Below, piece after piece: positions 1 through 8,400 of a stretch of 64,000 nt of DNA. This DNA comes from an uncultured Eubacteriales bacterium. Its GTDB lineage: Bacteria; Bacillota; Clostridia; Oscillospirales; Acutalibacteraceae. Location of the stretch: contig CAKSHH010000001.1 of the NCBI GenBank assembly GCA_934456435.1, positions 124,001 through 188,000 on the forward strand, in the 5' to 3' direction. The translations under genes were made by a program, and so were the position numbers. The notes under the pieces are model-generated. The model was given only the letters and a program-made list of their open reading frames with translations. It was not told the origin of the DNA and ran no database searches. Position 1 is the first letter of the stretch. Each line of letters opens with the position of its first letter.

Positions 1-2
1 CA

Positions 3-638
3 ATCTCCGAAAAGCAGTTGGAGATGCAGATAAGTCACTATAAAACGCTTTACGAACAGCAGCAGGAGATAAGAACCTTCAGACACGATATTAAGAATAT
101 TATGCGTGGCTTGAGCGTGATGATGCACAACGGCGAATATGATGCGGCAGAGGAAGAAATCAATAAATTTTTGAAAATTGTCGACCAAACGGAGACAAAT
201 TCCGTAAACACGAACAATCCCGTTGTCGATTCGATAATTCAGTATTATGTCAATGCCGCAAAGGCAGAGGACATCACGGTAAAGACAAATATACATATAA
301 ACGAGAAAATAATTGTAAACCAAATTGAATTGGGCTTGATTCTCGGAAATTCTTTGAGCAACGCGATTGAAGCAACGGCTAAACTTCCGAAAGAAGAAAG
401 AACTCCGGTCACTCTTGACCTGACGAGCATAGATAAACACATATTGATTTCGGTTGAAAACCGCACGCTTGAAACGATTGATTTGAACAATCTTTCAACA
501 ACCAAGCAGGATAAAGCCCTGCATGGATACGGAATCGCCAGCATCAAAGCCATTGTTTCCAAATATAACGGAATAGTATATTTTGACAATAAAGATGGCG
601 TATTTACGATCAATATTCATATTGATAATGGTGAGTAA
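3..638 (+). CDS. AgrC-like sensor histidine kinase, C-terminal part (5' end outside window)
   Basis: The frame is open to the left edge, so this is the cytoplasmic end of a larger protein; the first internal start is a TTG at 18. About 23 residues after that TTG comes RHDIKN, the H-box of AgrC/SpoOB-type kinases with the phospho-accepting His. Further on are an N-box (GNSLSNAIEA) and a G-box (HGYGIASI), i.e. a GHKL ATPase of the HATPase_c_5 type. The membrane-spanning sensor part should lie upstream. agrB and agrD follow directly, which supports a peptide-sensing role: binding of the Agr peptide outside should drive phosphotransfer to an AgrA-like LytTR regulator. No agrA lies inside the window. 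The class is clear; the exact signal is inferred from context. Confidence 0.85.
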   Translation: MSEKQLEMQISHYKTLYEQQQEIRTFRHDIKNIMRGLSVMMHNGEYDAAEEEINKFLKIVDQTETNSVNTNNPVVDSIIQYYVNAAKAEDITVKTNIHINEKIIVNQIELGLILGNSLSNAIEATAKLPKEERTPVTLDLTSIDKHILISVENRTLETIDLNNLSTTKQDKALHGYGIASIKAIVSKYNGIVYFDNKDGVFTINIHIDNGE

Positions 639-641
639 ACT

Positions 642-671
642 ACACTTTTGCACTTTTTCTCGACACTTTTG
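642..671 (+). promoter_or_regulatory. Candidate AgrA/LytTR operator upstream of agrB
   Basis: ACACTTTTG occurs at 642-650 and again at 663-671, a direct repeat with a 21-bp (two helical turns) period, with a further CACTTTT at 651. LytTR regulators of the AgrA family bind 9-bp direct repeats with a 12-13 bp gap, the same geometry. It ends 9 bp before a -35-like box. The block CACTTTTGCACTT (643-655) recurs on the minus strand at 2375-2387 at an equal distance from another promoter. Confidence 0.55.
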
Positions 672-680
672 AACAATCCG

Positions 681-708
681 TTGCAAAATACAGCAAAAAA
701 GTCATAAT
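681..708 (+). promoter_or_regulatory. Predicted promoter of agrBD
   Basis: TTGCAA (681-686), 16-bp spacer, CATAAT (703-708). It lies directly downstream of the repeat operator and just inside the space after the agrC stop. The predicted start near 715 falls inside the left arm of the hairpin at 710-739, so transcripts from here would lack part of that stem. Confidence 0.5.
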
Positions 709-709
709 C

Positions 710-739
710 AAAGCATAAAGTCTTAGGACTTTATGCTTT
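710..739 (+). terminator. Intrinsic terminator or attenuator between agrC and agrB
   Basis: A perfect 13-bp stem (710-722 with 727-739) with a 4-nt loop is followed by AATTTTTA. It would stop read-through from agrC. Since agrB starts only 21 nt further on, it may also set the relative output of agrC and agrBD. Confidence 0.7.
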
Positions 740-759
740 AATTTTTATAGGAGACAAAT

Positions 760-1359
760 ATGTTTTATCAGGCGATTGCAAGAAAAATTGTCGGCTTTCT
801 GTTCAGGAACAATCCGATAGACGACGATCAATTTAATAACTATGCATTCGGATTTGAAGTTATAATTTCAAGTCTGTTTCCTTTTTTAATTATGCTGATT
901 ATTTCTCTGTGCTTCGGTGTTGTGGGGCAGTATCTTATTTTTACCGTAACATTTTTAGTCCTGAGAACCTTTTGCGGCGGACATCACGCGGATACATACC
1001 TGAAATGTTTTATTCTCACAATATTAAATTATATTATCTTTTTGCTTTTGACGATGTTCTTCGGCCTCAATTATTTAAAATATATTGTATTGCCTTTAAT
1101 CATACTGTTTTTAGCTGCGGTTTTTGCCTTTGCTCCGATAAGCACAACGATAAATGTGGCAAATCGCAGTACATACAGAGTAGTGTGTCGTATATTGTCG
1201 GTAATGATGTGCGTAATAGTGTGCGCCGCATTGCTGACAGGACATTTAACCTGGTGCTTTCCTGTTTTATACGGCTGTGTTTCGGTGGCCGTATCATTAC
1301 TGATTGCTAAAATTAAAATTCGAAAGGAGGACGTTTCTTATGAAGAAAATGTTGGTTAG
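760..1359 (+). CDS. agrB: AgrB-type peptide-processing membrane protease
   Basis: 199 residues, the usual AgrB length, with several hydrophobic segments. The family signature is present as RTFCGGHHADTYLKC (residues 69-83). His76 and Cys83 are seven apart, matching the catalytic His77/Cys84 of Staphylococcus aureus AgrB. AgrB cuts the C-terminal tail of AgrD and closes a (thio)lactone ring in the membrane. An AGGAGA ribosome site precedes the ATG by about 6 nt. The end overlaps the start of agrD by 20 bp, as expected for coupled translation. Confidence 0.93.
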   Translation: MFYQAIARKIVGFLFRNNPIDDDQFNNYAFGFEVIISSLFPFLIMLIISLCFGVVGQYLIFTVTFLVLRTFCGGHHADTYLKCFILTILNYIIFLLLTMFFGLNYLKYIVLPLIILFLAAVFAFAPISTTINVANRSTYRVVCRILSVMMCVIVCAALLTGHLTWCFPVLYGCVSVAVSLLIAKIKIRKEDVSYEENVG

Positions 1360-1480
1360 AGCCGGCAGTCTGCTTGCTTCTTTGGCATTGTTCTGCGGCA
1401 TAGTTTCCGCAAACGCTCCGAGCGTTATGTTCTTCCATCAGCCGGAAATCCCTGAGTCTATGAACAAGTACAGAAGATAA
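1340..1480 (+). CDS. agrD: AgrD-like cyclic lactone autoinducer precursor (46 aa)
   Basis: This short gene overlaps the end of agrB and has AGGAGG nine bases before its ATG. The product has an amphipathic/hydrophobic leader (residues 1-24), then ANAP, a five-residue core S28-V-M-F-F32, and the tail HQPEIPESMNKYRR. The FFHQPEIPE region matches the clostridial AgrD pattern, where the core is Cys plus four residues followed by HQPE-P; the Clostridium perfringens core is CLWFT. Here the ring-forming Cys is Ser, so AgrB would make an ester lactone, not a thiolactone. The family call is strong; the mature peptide SVMFF is an inference. Confidence 0.88.
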   Translation: MKKMLVRAGSLLASLALFCGIVSANAPSVMFFHQPEIPESMNKYRR

Positions 1481-1523
1481 TTGGGGGTTCATCATAAAAA
1501 CATAACCGGTTTATGCTTGAACA

Positions 1524-1567
1524 AAAAGGTATCGAAAACATTGTAATTGATGTCTTCGATACCTTTT
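1524..1567. terminator. Bidirectional terminator between agrD and the NPCBM-like gene
   Basis: A 13-bp stem (1524-1536 with 1555-1567) has T-rich sequence on both outer sides (GTTTATTG on plus, TTTTTGTT on minus). It can serve both converging genes. Confidence 0.75.
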
Positions 1568-1581
1568 GTTTATTGTATGTT

Positions 1582-2286
1582 TTATTTAATCAAAGTTGAA
1601 TCAAGACAAAGTATGTTGCCATCGTATCCCCTAACACATTCACATGTTATTTTAATGAATTTTGCATTATTCAAATCAATGGTATAGGTTTGCTCCTCGC
1701 TCTTTCGTGTAACCTCTTTGGAAGTGAAAACCAAAACATCATCGGCATATACTTTGACTACTGCAGCGGCCTCCTGTCCCATTGATTCGTGAGGTGCAAG
1801 TTTAAATTGAAGCTTGGAATACTGCAAATTCGTGTAGTACTCTCCGTAACTACGATTTTTTAATACTATGTATGCAAGAGTAACACTGTAATTATTGCCT
1901 AAAGAGTCTTTAAGAGATCCGCTGCTTGGCTCCCAGTAGTCACTATTTACAGCCTCATAGGCAAATAAACTGACTCTGTCGGCGGAAGCGTCACGTTCTT
2001 TGCTTACAAGGGCTTCTGTACCGTATGCCTTGTAATGCTCAAGTTCTGTGCTTAAGTTTTTGTTTTCTTCTTCAATTTTGTCGTAAACACCTTGGGCATT
2101 ATCCTTATTTAGTTCAACTTTTTCTCCGTTTACAACAATACTGATGTTTTGTGATTGTGAATTTGATTGATTCTGGGTGTTGTTTTGCGTGCTGCTTTGG
2201 TATTTGCTTGTTGCGCCGAATGTTCCGATTATAGCAACTGCAATAGAAACAATCCAACCGATAATTTTTGCCGCGCTTTTGTTCAT
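1582..2286 (-). CDS. Membrane-anchored protein with NPCBM-like C-terminal domain
   Basis: 234 residues. One N-terminal membrane segment (about 8-27) is followed by a Q/N/S-rich linker (30-48), a likely coiled-coil stretch (about 68-86), and a beta-rich domain (about 100-234). The last part, with LQFKLAPHES, VVKVYADDVLVFTS, TYTIDLNNAKFIKI, resembles the NPCBM/NEW2 carbohydrate-binding fold; that assignment is by pattern only. The start has a strong AAAGGAGAGG site. The promoter carries the same 13-nt motif as agrB at the same distance, which suggests control by the Agr response regulator. Its role in the cell is unknown. Confidence 0.8.
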   Translation of the reverse strand: MNKSAAKIIGWIVSIAVAIIGTFGATSKYQSSTQNNTQNQSNSQSQNISIVVNGEKVELNKDNAQGVYDKIEEENKNLSTELEHYKAYGTEALVSKERDASADRVSLFAYEAVNSDYWEPSSGSLKDSLGNNYSVTLAYIVLKNRSYGEYYTNLQYSKLQFKLAPHESMGQEAAAVVKVYADDVLVFTSKEVTRKSEEQTYTIDLNNAKFIKITCECVRGYDGNILCLDSTLIK

Positions 2287-2321
2287 TTTAAGACCTCTCC
2301 TTTAAACATTATTTTACAATT

Positions 2322-2349
2322 ATTATAGCAATATTTCGGCAGCTGACAA
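2322..2349 (-). promoter_or_regulatory. Promoter of the NPCBM-like gene
   Basis: Read on the minus strand: TTGTCA (2349-2344), 16-bp spacer, TATAAT (2327-2322), 36 bp before the ATG. The spacer length equals that of the agrB promoter. Confidence 0.7.
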
Positions 2350-2350
2350 T

Positions 2351-2388
2351 AAAAAGTGCATTTTCGTTGGATTTAAGTGCAAAAGTGA
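2351..2388 (-). promoter_or_regulatory. Candidate AgrA/LytTR operator upstream of the NPCBM-like gene
   Basis: On the minus strand CACTTTTGCACTT (2387-2375) is identical to the block upstream of agrB, in the same orientation. It begins 38 bp before the -35 box in both places. A further GCACTTTT (2359-2352) gives a 21-bp repeat of GCACTT. The site abuts the -35 box, where an activator would sit. Confidence 0.55.
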
Positions 2389-2563
2389 TGATTTTGTCCA
2401 ATTATATTATGATAATTGAACTTAAATTGAAATGAGATGTTGTTAAGTATTACGGCAAGTAAAAGCTCCGTCAAAGTTTCTCTTGTTGCACATGTATGTG
2501 CTGTGCTTAAATTGTTTATCAATTATTGCTTTTTCGCCATTCCGTTAAAAAGCATTTTATCTA

Positions 2564-2592
2564 TTGATTTGAGCTGTAAAATGAAGTATAAT
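2564..2592 (+). promoter_or_regulatory. Promoter of the YjdF-like membrane gene
   Basis: TTGATT (2564-2569), 17-bp spacer, TATAAT (2587-2592), 55 bp before the ATG at 2648. The rest of the 2400-2560 stretch shows no gene. Confidence 0.6.
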
Positions 2593-2647
2593 TAAAAAGT
2601 TATAAGTATCAATTACCTTTGACAATTTACTCAAAACAGGTGAATGT

Positions 2648-3307
2648 ATGAAGAAAAAGACTTTAAATCCGATTCCGAAGATTCCGCTTTCGCATCAGGC
2701 GGCGTGGTATGTCTGCCGCGGATTGCTTTTCCTGTGGGGTGCGGCAATGCTTTTTGCCGGCTACACAACGGAATTTCTTGAGGCAATGTTCGGAATTATA
2801 TTTACTTTTTTGTGGGATCTTTTCCAGCTCCTCGGCGGAAAAACGTTTATCACACTTGTCCCTTACCGTGTACAGACAATGCTCAATCTGCTGATATGCT
2901 TCGGCGTTGTCATCGGATCGACGGTCAATAAGTTCACGACATTTGAGCACATAGACATTCCCGAACACTTCTTCTCCGGCTATATTGCCGCCGCAGGAAG
3001 CTATGAGCTGGCGGTAATCATTCAGAGCAGACAGCCGAAGGATAAAAAGCTGAGCCCTGCGCTGGCGGCTATGTTCGGATTGGCGTTTTCCGTTATGCTT
3101 CTGACGGGCTGGGAGTTCTATGAATTTACGATGGACAGGCTCTACGGCCTCAATCTGCAACGCTCTTTCTTCAACACCGAAGCAGGTCTTATCGACACGA
3201 TGACCGACCTGATAATCGGTGCGGCAGGCGCATTGACGGGAATGTTTATCACGGCTTTTTCAAAGGCAGGAATGATTGGCAGGAGAAAGGACAGGAACAA
3301 AAAATGA
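2648..3307 (+). CDS. Multi-pass membrane protein, DUF2238/YjdF-like
   Basis: 219 residues with about six hydrophobic segments. Conserved-looking polar positions include PEHFFSGYIAA and WEFYEFTMDR followed by GLIDTMTDL, the E..E and DTM.DL pattern of the DUF2238/YjdF group of unknown function. An AGGTGAATGT site precedes the ATG. The stop overlaps the ATG of the next small gene by 4 bases (ATGA), so the two are translationally coupled. The biochemical role is unknown. Confidence 0.75.
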   Translation: MKKKTLNPIPKIPLSHQAAWYVCRGLLFLWGAAMLFAGYTTEFLEAMFGIIFTFLWDLFQLLGGKTFITLVPYRVQTMLNLLICFGVVIGSTVNKFTTFEHIDIPEHFFSGYIAAAGSYELAVIIQSRQPKDKKLSPALAAMFGLAFSVMLLTGWEFYEFTMDRLYGLNLQRSFFNTEAGLIDTMTDLIIGAAGALTGMFITAFSKAGMIGRRKDRNKK

Positions 3308-3399
3308 GCAGAAAAACGTCAAAAATAATCGCGCTTGTGCTTGCAGGACTTATGATACTGGGATCACTTACCGGCATTATAACCGTTCTGCTTCGTTGA
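3304..3399 (+). CDS. 31-residue single-span membrane peptide
   Basis: The ATG overlaps the stop of the upstream membrane gene (ATGA). The product has a basic start (MSRKTSK) and one hydrophobic helix (IIALVLAGLMILGSLTGIITVLL) in two halves about residues 8-30. Such small proteins may be subunits of the partner membrane protein. The stop codon lies within the -35 box of the next promoter. No homolog is recognised. Confidence 0.6.
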   Translation: MSRKTSKIIALVLAGLMILGSLTGIITVLLR

Positions 3400-3424
3400 C
3401 ATAGGAAGCGAAATTTGTTAAAAT
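3396..3424 (+). promoter_or_regulatory. Promoter of the CHAP-domain gene
   Basis: TTGACA (3396-3401), 17-bp spacer, TAAAAT (3419-3424). The -35 box overlaps the stop codon of the preceding small gene. Confidence 0.7.
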
Positions 3425-3456
3425 TAAAGTATATTGCAAGAAAGGATAGTGACGTT

Positions 3457-5379
3457 ATGCGTACGGGTTTAAAAAGAGTCAGCGCAGCAGTTCTGGCATT
3501 GACGCTGTGTTTTCTTGTTGCCTTTGAAGCTGCGGCGGCAGGCTATCCTGACTATTTTCCGAATACTCACAGAAATACCGGTTCGCATATTGCCGACCTG
3601 ATCGGCGTTGCAAAAACTCAGCTTGGATATACCGAGCTTGACAGTTCGGGCAGACCGATTTCTTCGTCGAGCGACGGAGGATACACAAAATACGGCGATT
3701 CGTTCGGAGAGCCGAACGGTGCGTGGTGCGCGTATTTCATCTCGTGGTGCGCGTCGAAGGCGGGAATCCCGTCGTCGATTGTTCCTCGCCTCGGTAACTG
3801 CGGTTCGCTTATCGACTGGTACAGGGGCAGGTCAATTTATTACTCACGCAGTTCGGGCTACATTCCTAAGCCAGGTGATATGGTTTTCTTCAACTGGGAC
3901 GGTGGTTCGAGTGCTCAGCACATCGGTATCGTAACGGGAGTTTCCGGCGGCAATCTCTACACGATTGAGGGCAACACGGGCGGAGCCGAGGGCTATATGT
4001 GCGACGGAAGAACGCGTGAGCTCAACGGTTCGTATGTTCTGGGCTACGGTGTGCCAAAGTATAATGACGCGGCGACCTATGTCGGTTCATACTCGTTTGC
4101 GGCATCGGTTTCCGGTGCAAGCGCATCACGTTCGGATTCAACCGTTTATTCAAAGTCTAATCTTTCAGTTATAACTACATCGGCGTCTGCCATAACCTGT
4201 ACAAACGCTACGCTCAACGGCTCTGTCAGGAATTATGCAGGCCACTACATCAGCACAGCAGGCTTCTATTTCGGTGAGAACAAGAACGATCTTAACAGAT
4301 ATTCGGTTGTTTCCGCCACGTCCAAAAAGGATTTAACGCTCAGCATGGATGTTGAGAAAAAGGTCGGAAAGCTTAAACCTAACACAACATATTATTACAG
4401 AGCTTATGTTACGATTAACGGAAATCTGTTCACGGGACCCATGTATGCCGTTGTGACGGTCAATGATGTTCCGCAGCAGCTTGTGCTCAGCGAGACCTCC
4501 ATCAATGTCGGCGTCGGACAGACTGCCGAGATAATGTGGGCGCAGCTCCCTGTCGGCTCAACGGATAAGGGCGTTACATGGACATCATCGGATCCTGATA
4601 TTGCCGTTATCGACAAGGACGGCATTGTTACCGGAAAGGGCTACGGCAAGGTAACGCTTACGGCAAAGACCAACTACGGCTCGGCGTTTGCGTCGGTTGA
4701 CGTCAATGTGCTTATCGGAACGCCGCAGAACATAAAGCTCAATAATGTCTCAAAAAACGAGATAAGCATAAGCTGGGACAAGGTTGACAACGCAAAGGGA
4801 TATATTATTTACCGCTGCGAAACCTCCGACGGCAGATATAAGGAGCACAAAAAGCTCAAGGGCGACGAAACCGAGTTCGTTGACAAGGATGTGAAAGAGG
4901 GTCAGCGTTACTATTACAAGCTGAAAACTCTTGCACAAAAGGAGAAGTATGACAGCGATATTTCCGACGTGATGTATATTACGGCAAAGCTGTCAACGCC
5001 GAAGCTCGGCAAATGCGGAAACGACGAAAACGGTTTCGCAAAGCTTCAATGGGACAAGGTTGACGGTGCGGATAAGTATGTTATATACCGCTCGACGGAC
5101 AGAAACGGACTTTACCTGGCAATAAACGAGGTGCGGACAACAAGCTTTACTGATTTTTCGGCAACGGCTTCGGGAAAGTATTTTTACAAGGTTGTTGCTT
5201 TCTCGACGAACGAAAAGGCGACGAGCGCATTTTCACAGCCGGTTGAAGTCAATGTTTCGGCAGCCTATGCCCACGACAATGAGATTGAAAATGTCAAGGT
5301 CATAGAGCGTCAGAAAGAGATGAAAACCTATGGTTCGACTGTTTTCAGAAGAACCGGATTGGAAAATATGCCTATATAA
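3457..5379 (+). CDS. Secreted CHAP-domain peptidoglycan hydrolase with Fn3 and Ig-like modules
   Basis: The ATG at 3457 follows AAAGGA; a TTG at 3415 in frame would put 14 extra residues before the signal peptide. 640 residues: signal peptide 1-28, CHAP domain about 42-200 with Cys91 (GAWCAYF), His155 (AQHIGI) and E171/N173 as likely catalytic residues, a first Fn3-like module (about 235-340), a BIG2 Ig-like module (about 345-425, TWTSSDPDIAVID), then two Fn3 modules (about 430-600). CHAP enzymes cut peptide stems or cross-bridges of peptidoglycan as amidases or endopeptidases. The modules suggest surface or glycan attachment. It has its own promoter and terminator. The exact bond cut is not known. 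Confidence 0.9.
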   Translation: MRTGLKRVSAAVLALTLCFLVAFEAAAAGYPDYFPNTHRNTGSHIADLIGVAKTQLGYTELDSSGRPISSSSDGGYTKYGDSFGEPNGAWCAYFISWCASKAGIPSSIVPRLGNCGSLIDWYRGRSIYYSRSSGYIPKPGDMVFFNWDGGSSAQHIGIVTGVSGGNLYTIEGNTGGAEGYMCDGRTRELNGSYVLGYGVPKYNDAATYVGSYSFAASVSGASASRSDSTVYSKSNLSVITTSASAITCTNATLNGSVRNYAGHYISTAGFYFGENKNDLNRYSVVSATSKKDLTLSMDVEKKVGKLKPNTTYYYRAYVTINGNLFTGPMYAVVTVNDVPQQLVLSETSINVGVGQTAEIMWAQLPVGSTDKGVTWTSSDPDIAVIDKDGIVTGKGYGKVTLTAKTNYGSAFASVDVNVLIGTPQNIKLNNVSKNEISISWDKVDNAKGYIIYRCETSDGRYKEHKKLKGDETEFVDKDVKEGQRYYYKLKTLAQKEKYDSDISDVMYITAKLSTPKLGKCGNDENGFAKLQWDKVDGADKYVIYRSTDRNGLYLAINEVRTTSFTDFSATASGKYFYKVVAFSTNEKATSAFSQPVEVNVSAAYAHDNEIENVKVIERQKEMKTYGSTVFRRTGLENMPI

Positions 5380-5382
5380 GTT

Positions 5383-5417
5383 TCAGCAGTACCCGCAATG
5401 GTACTGCTGATTTTTTT
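5383..5417 (+). terminator. Intrinsic terminator of the CHAP gene
   Basis: An 11-bp perfect stem (5383-5393 with 5400-5410), 6-nt loop and seven T. Confidence 0.93.
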
Positions 5418-5423
5418 ATTTGG

Positions 5424-5452
5424 TTGCTTTTATTACAGAATTATTATATAAT
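5424..5452 (+). promoter_or_regulatory. Promoter of addBA
   Basis: TTGCTT (5424-5429), 17-bp spacer, TATAAT (5447-5452), 29 bp before the addB ATG. Confidence 0.7.
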
Positions 5453-5480
5453 CAATGCATAAACAGTACGGAGGGAAATT

Positions 5481-8400
5481 ATGCTCAGGCTGATTACCGG
5501 AAGAACGGGCTGCGGAAAAACCACGCGGCTTTACGAAATAATAAAAGAAAAAATCGAACAGGGCGAGGAGGTAACACTCATCGTCCCGGAGCAGTATTCC
5601 TTCCACACGGAAAAGAAGATGCTTGAGCTTCTCGGAGCTAAGGGTGCCGACTCGGTTGAGGTTGTCAGCTTTTCGTTCCTTGCAAAAAATCTTTTGAAAA
5701 AGTACGGCCTGAACTCCGACAAAGCCCTTGACGATAGCACAAGAGCGATAATTATGAGCGTTGCGCTCGATGAAATAGGCGACAGACTTCAGGTGTTCGG
5801 CAGACACAGATACAGTCCTGCCGTTATCAAGCACATACTCAAGCTTATCCGTGAGTTTCGCCAATGTGCAATTACCCCTGAGCTGATAAGAGAAAAACTG
5901 CCGACGATGGAGGACTCACTTTTAAAGAACAAAATGCAGGAAATTCTGCTTGTTACAGAGACCTATACGGCACTTGTTGAGCAGAGCTTCTTTGATGATG
6001 AATGTGCGCTTGACATTCTTTGCCGCGCGCTTGATGAGAAAAAGGATTTTCTCAAAAAGACAGTCTTTATTGACGGCTTTCGCGGCTTCACGGCGCAGGA
6101 ATACAAGGTGCTTGAACGAATTTTTGTTCAGGCGGACGATGTATATGTGACCCTCTGCGTTGACAGCGGAAACGCTGACGGAGATTTCAGCGCCTTTGCC
6201 CACACACGAAGAACAAAGCGCAGACTTATAACGACGGCGCAGAAAAACAGTGTCGGTGTTGCTGTGCCAGAATACCTTGAAAAAGCAGACGGCGGAAACG
6301 CCGAGCTTGCGGCTTTGGAGAAAGGCATATATTCGGGAGAATACGAAATTTATGATGAGCCGACGGAGAATATTACGCTCTGTTCGGCGGAGGACATTGA
6401 AAGCGAATGTGAATATGTTGCCCACACGGTAAAACGGCTGATAAGAACAGAGGGACTCAGGTGTCGTGACATTGCAATAATTTCCCGAAGCGAAAGCGGC
6501 TATTCGCGCCGCATACGTTCGGCTCTCGCGCAGAACGGCGTACCTGTTTTTGAGGATAAGCGTCAGCCGATAACCTCGGAGCCGCTGACCGTATTCGTTG
6601 CGGCGGCTTTGGAAATAGCCTCTGACGGCTTCTCGACGGACGCGCTGATGCGTTTGCTGAAAACGGGACTTACCGATCTCGGAATCGAAGAAATATCAAA
6701 GGTTGAAAACTATGCGCTGCTTTGGCAGATAAACGGCAGACGCTGGCTTGACGAGTGGACGGCTCACCCGAACGGATTGGGCGAACAGCTCCTTGAAAAA
6801 GATGTGAGGGAGCTTGAACAGATCAACGAAATAAGGGTTCGCATAGTCTCTCCGCTGCAAAAATTCAGAGTGAAAATGAAGAATGTCACGGCGCTTGAGG
6901 CTTCGCAGGCGGTCTATTATCTGCTTGTGGATATGAACGTTGCCGAAAACCTGAAAAGGCTTGCGGTCAGGCTCAACGAACGCGTACAGTCGGAGCTTGC
7001 GGCGGAGCAGGACAGAGTGTGGAACATCATAATTGATATACTTGACCGAATGGCTGAGTCCCTTGACGGGGTCAGGCTTGATGCATCAAGATTCAGCGAT
7101 ATTTTCAGCCTTGTGGTGTCGACGTATTCGGTTGGAAATCTGCCGCAGGGACTTGATGAAATAGTGATCGGAAGCGCGGACAGGGTGCGGACAAATTCGC
7201 CGAAGGTTGTCTTTGCTGTCGGAATGAACGACGGCGTGTTCCCGATGATACCGTCGTCGGACGGACTGCTTTCGGAAAAGGAACGCCGAACGCTGGCAGA
7301 GCTTGACCTGAAAACGGACGACAGCCTTGAAGAAAAGATGATGGAGGAGCATTTCCTCGCTTACAGCACGCTTTGCAGTCCGACCGAAAAACTTTTTGTT
7401 ACATATTCACGCAGGGACGGAAGCGGAGCACAGGCCGCATGTTCAGAAATTGTGACGCAGATAAAAAATATTTTCCCGAAAATCACCTTTGTTGATACGG
7501 TTTGTGAGGACGAAAAGGATAAGATCGAGAGCCGCGATTCGGCGTTTGCTCTGATGGCGAGACTGACGCAGAAGGGCGGCACGCTTCACGCGACGCTTGA
7601 AAAATACTTTGAAACTCAGCCGAGCTATGCCGACAGGCTTGCCGCTCTCCGGCGCGGCGTCAACAGGCAGGAAATGAAAATTGAAAACGAGGCGACGGCA
7701 ACGGAGCTGTTCGGCAGGGATATGTATATGTCCGCGTCGAGGACGGAGGTTTACCACAAGTGCCCGTTTGAATATTTCTGCAAATACGGACTCAATGCTC
7801 AGCCGAGAAAAACGGCGGAGCTTGACCCGATGCAAAAGGGCACGGCGATACATTATATACTTGAAAAGCTTATAAGTATTTACGGAAGCGACGCTCTTTG
7901 TGCAATGGAAAAGAGCGAACGTGACAAATGTGTTTATGATATTCTGGAGGAGTATTTTAAGGAGATTTTAGCCGACGGAGCAGATCTCGGCGAAAGATTC
8001 CTGTATCTTTACCGAAGTCTCGGCACGACCGTGTGTGAGGTTGCCGACAGACTTGTTGCCGAGTTCAGTGTCAGCGACTTCAAGCCAGTTGCATTTGAAT
8101 TGAAGATTGACAGGGACGGTGAGGTCGGCACTTACGACATTCCGCTTGCTGACGGAGGAACGCTCCGGCTGAAAGGCTCCGTGGACAGGGTGGACGTCGC
8201 CGAGCAGGAGGGAACGGCTTATGTCCGCGTGGTCGATTACAAGTCCGGCGGAAAAAAGTTTGACCTCAACGAGGTGTTCTACGGGCTTAATATGCAGATG
8301 CTCATTTACCTTTTCGCGATATGGAAAAACGGCTTCCGCGGTTACAAAAACATTACGCCCGCAGGTGTGCTTTATATGCCTGTTAATGCACCGTTTGTCA

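Noticed and set aside
245..613. Open frame of 122 codons antisense to the agrC-like gene
   Set aside because: Shadow of a gene with clear kinase motifs; no ribosome site or family resemblance.
909..1310. Open frame of 133 codons overlapping agrB in another frame
   Set aside because: agrB has the family motif and the correct length; this frame has no start signal.
5433..5864. Antisense frame at the start of addB
   Set aside because: It overlaps the addB promoter and catalytic start and has no recognisable product.
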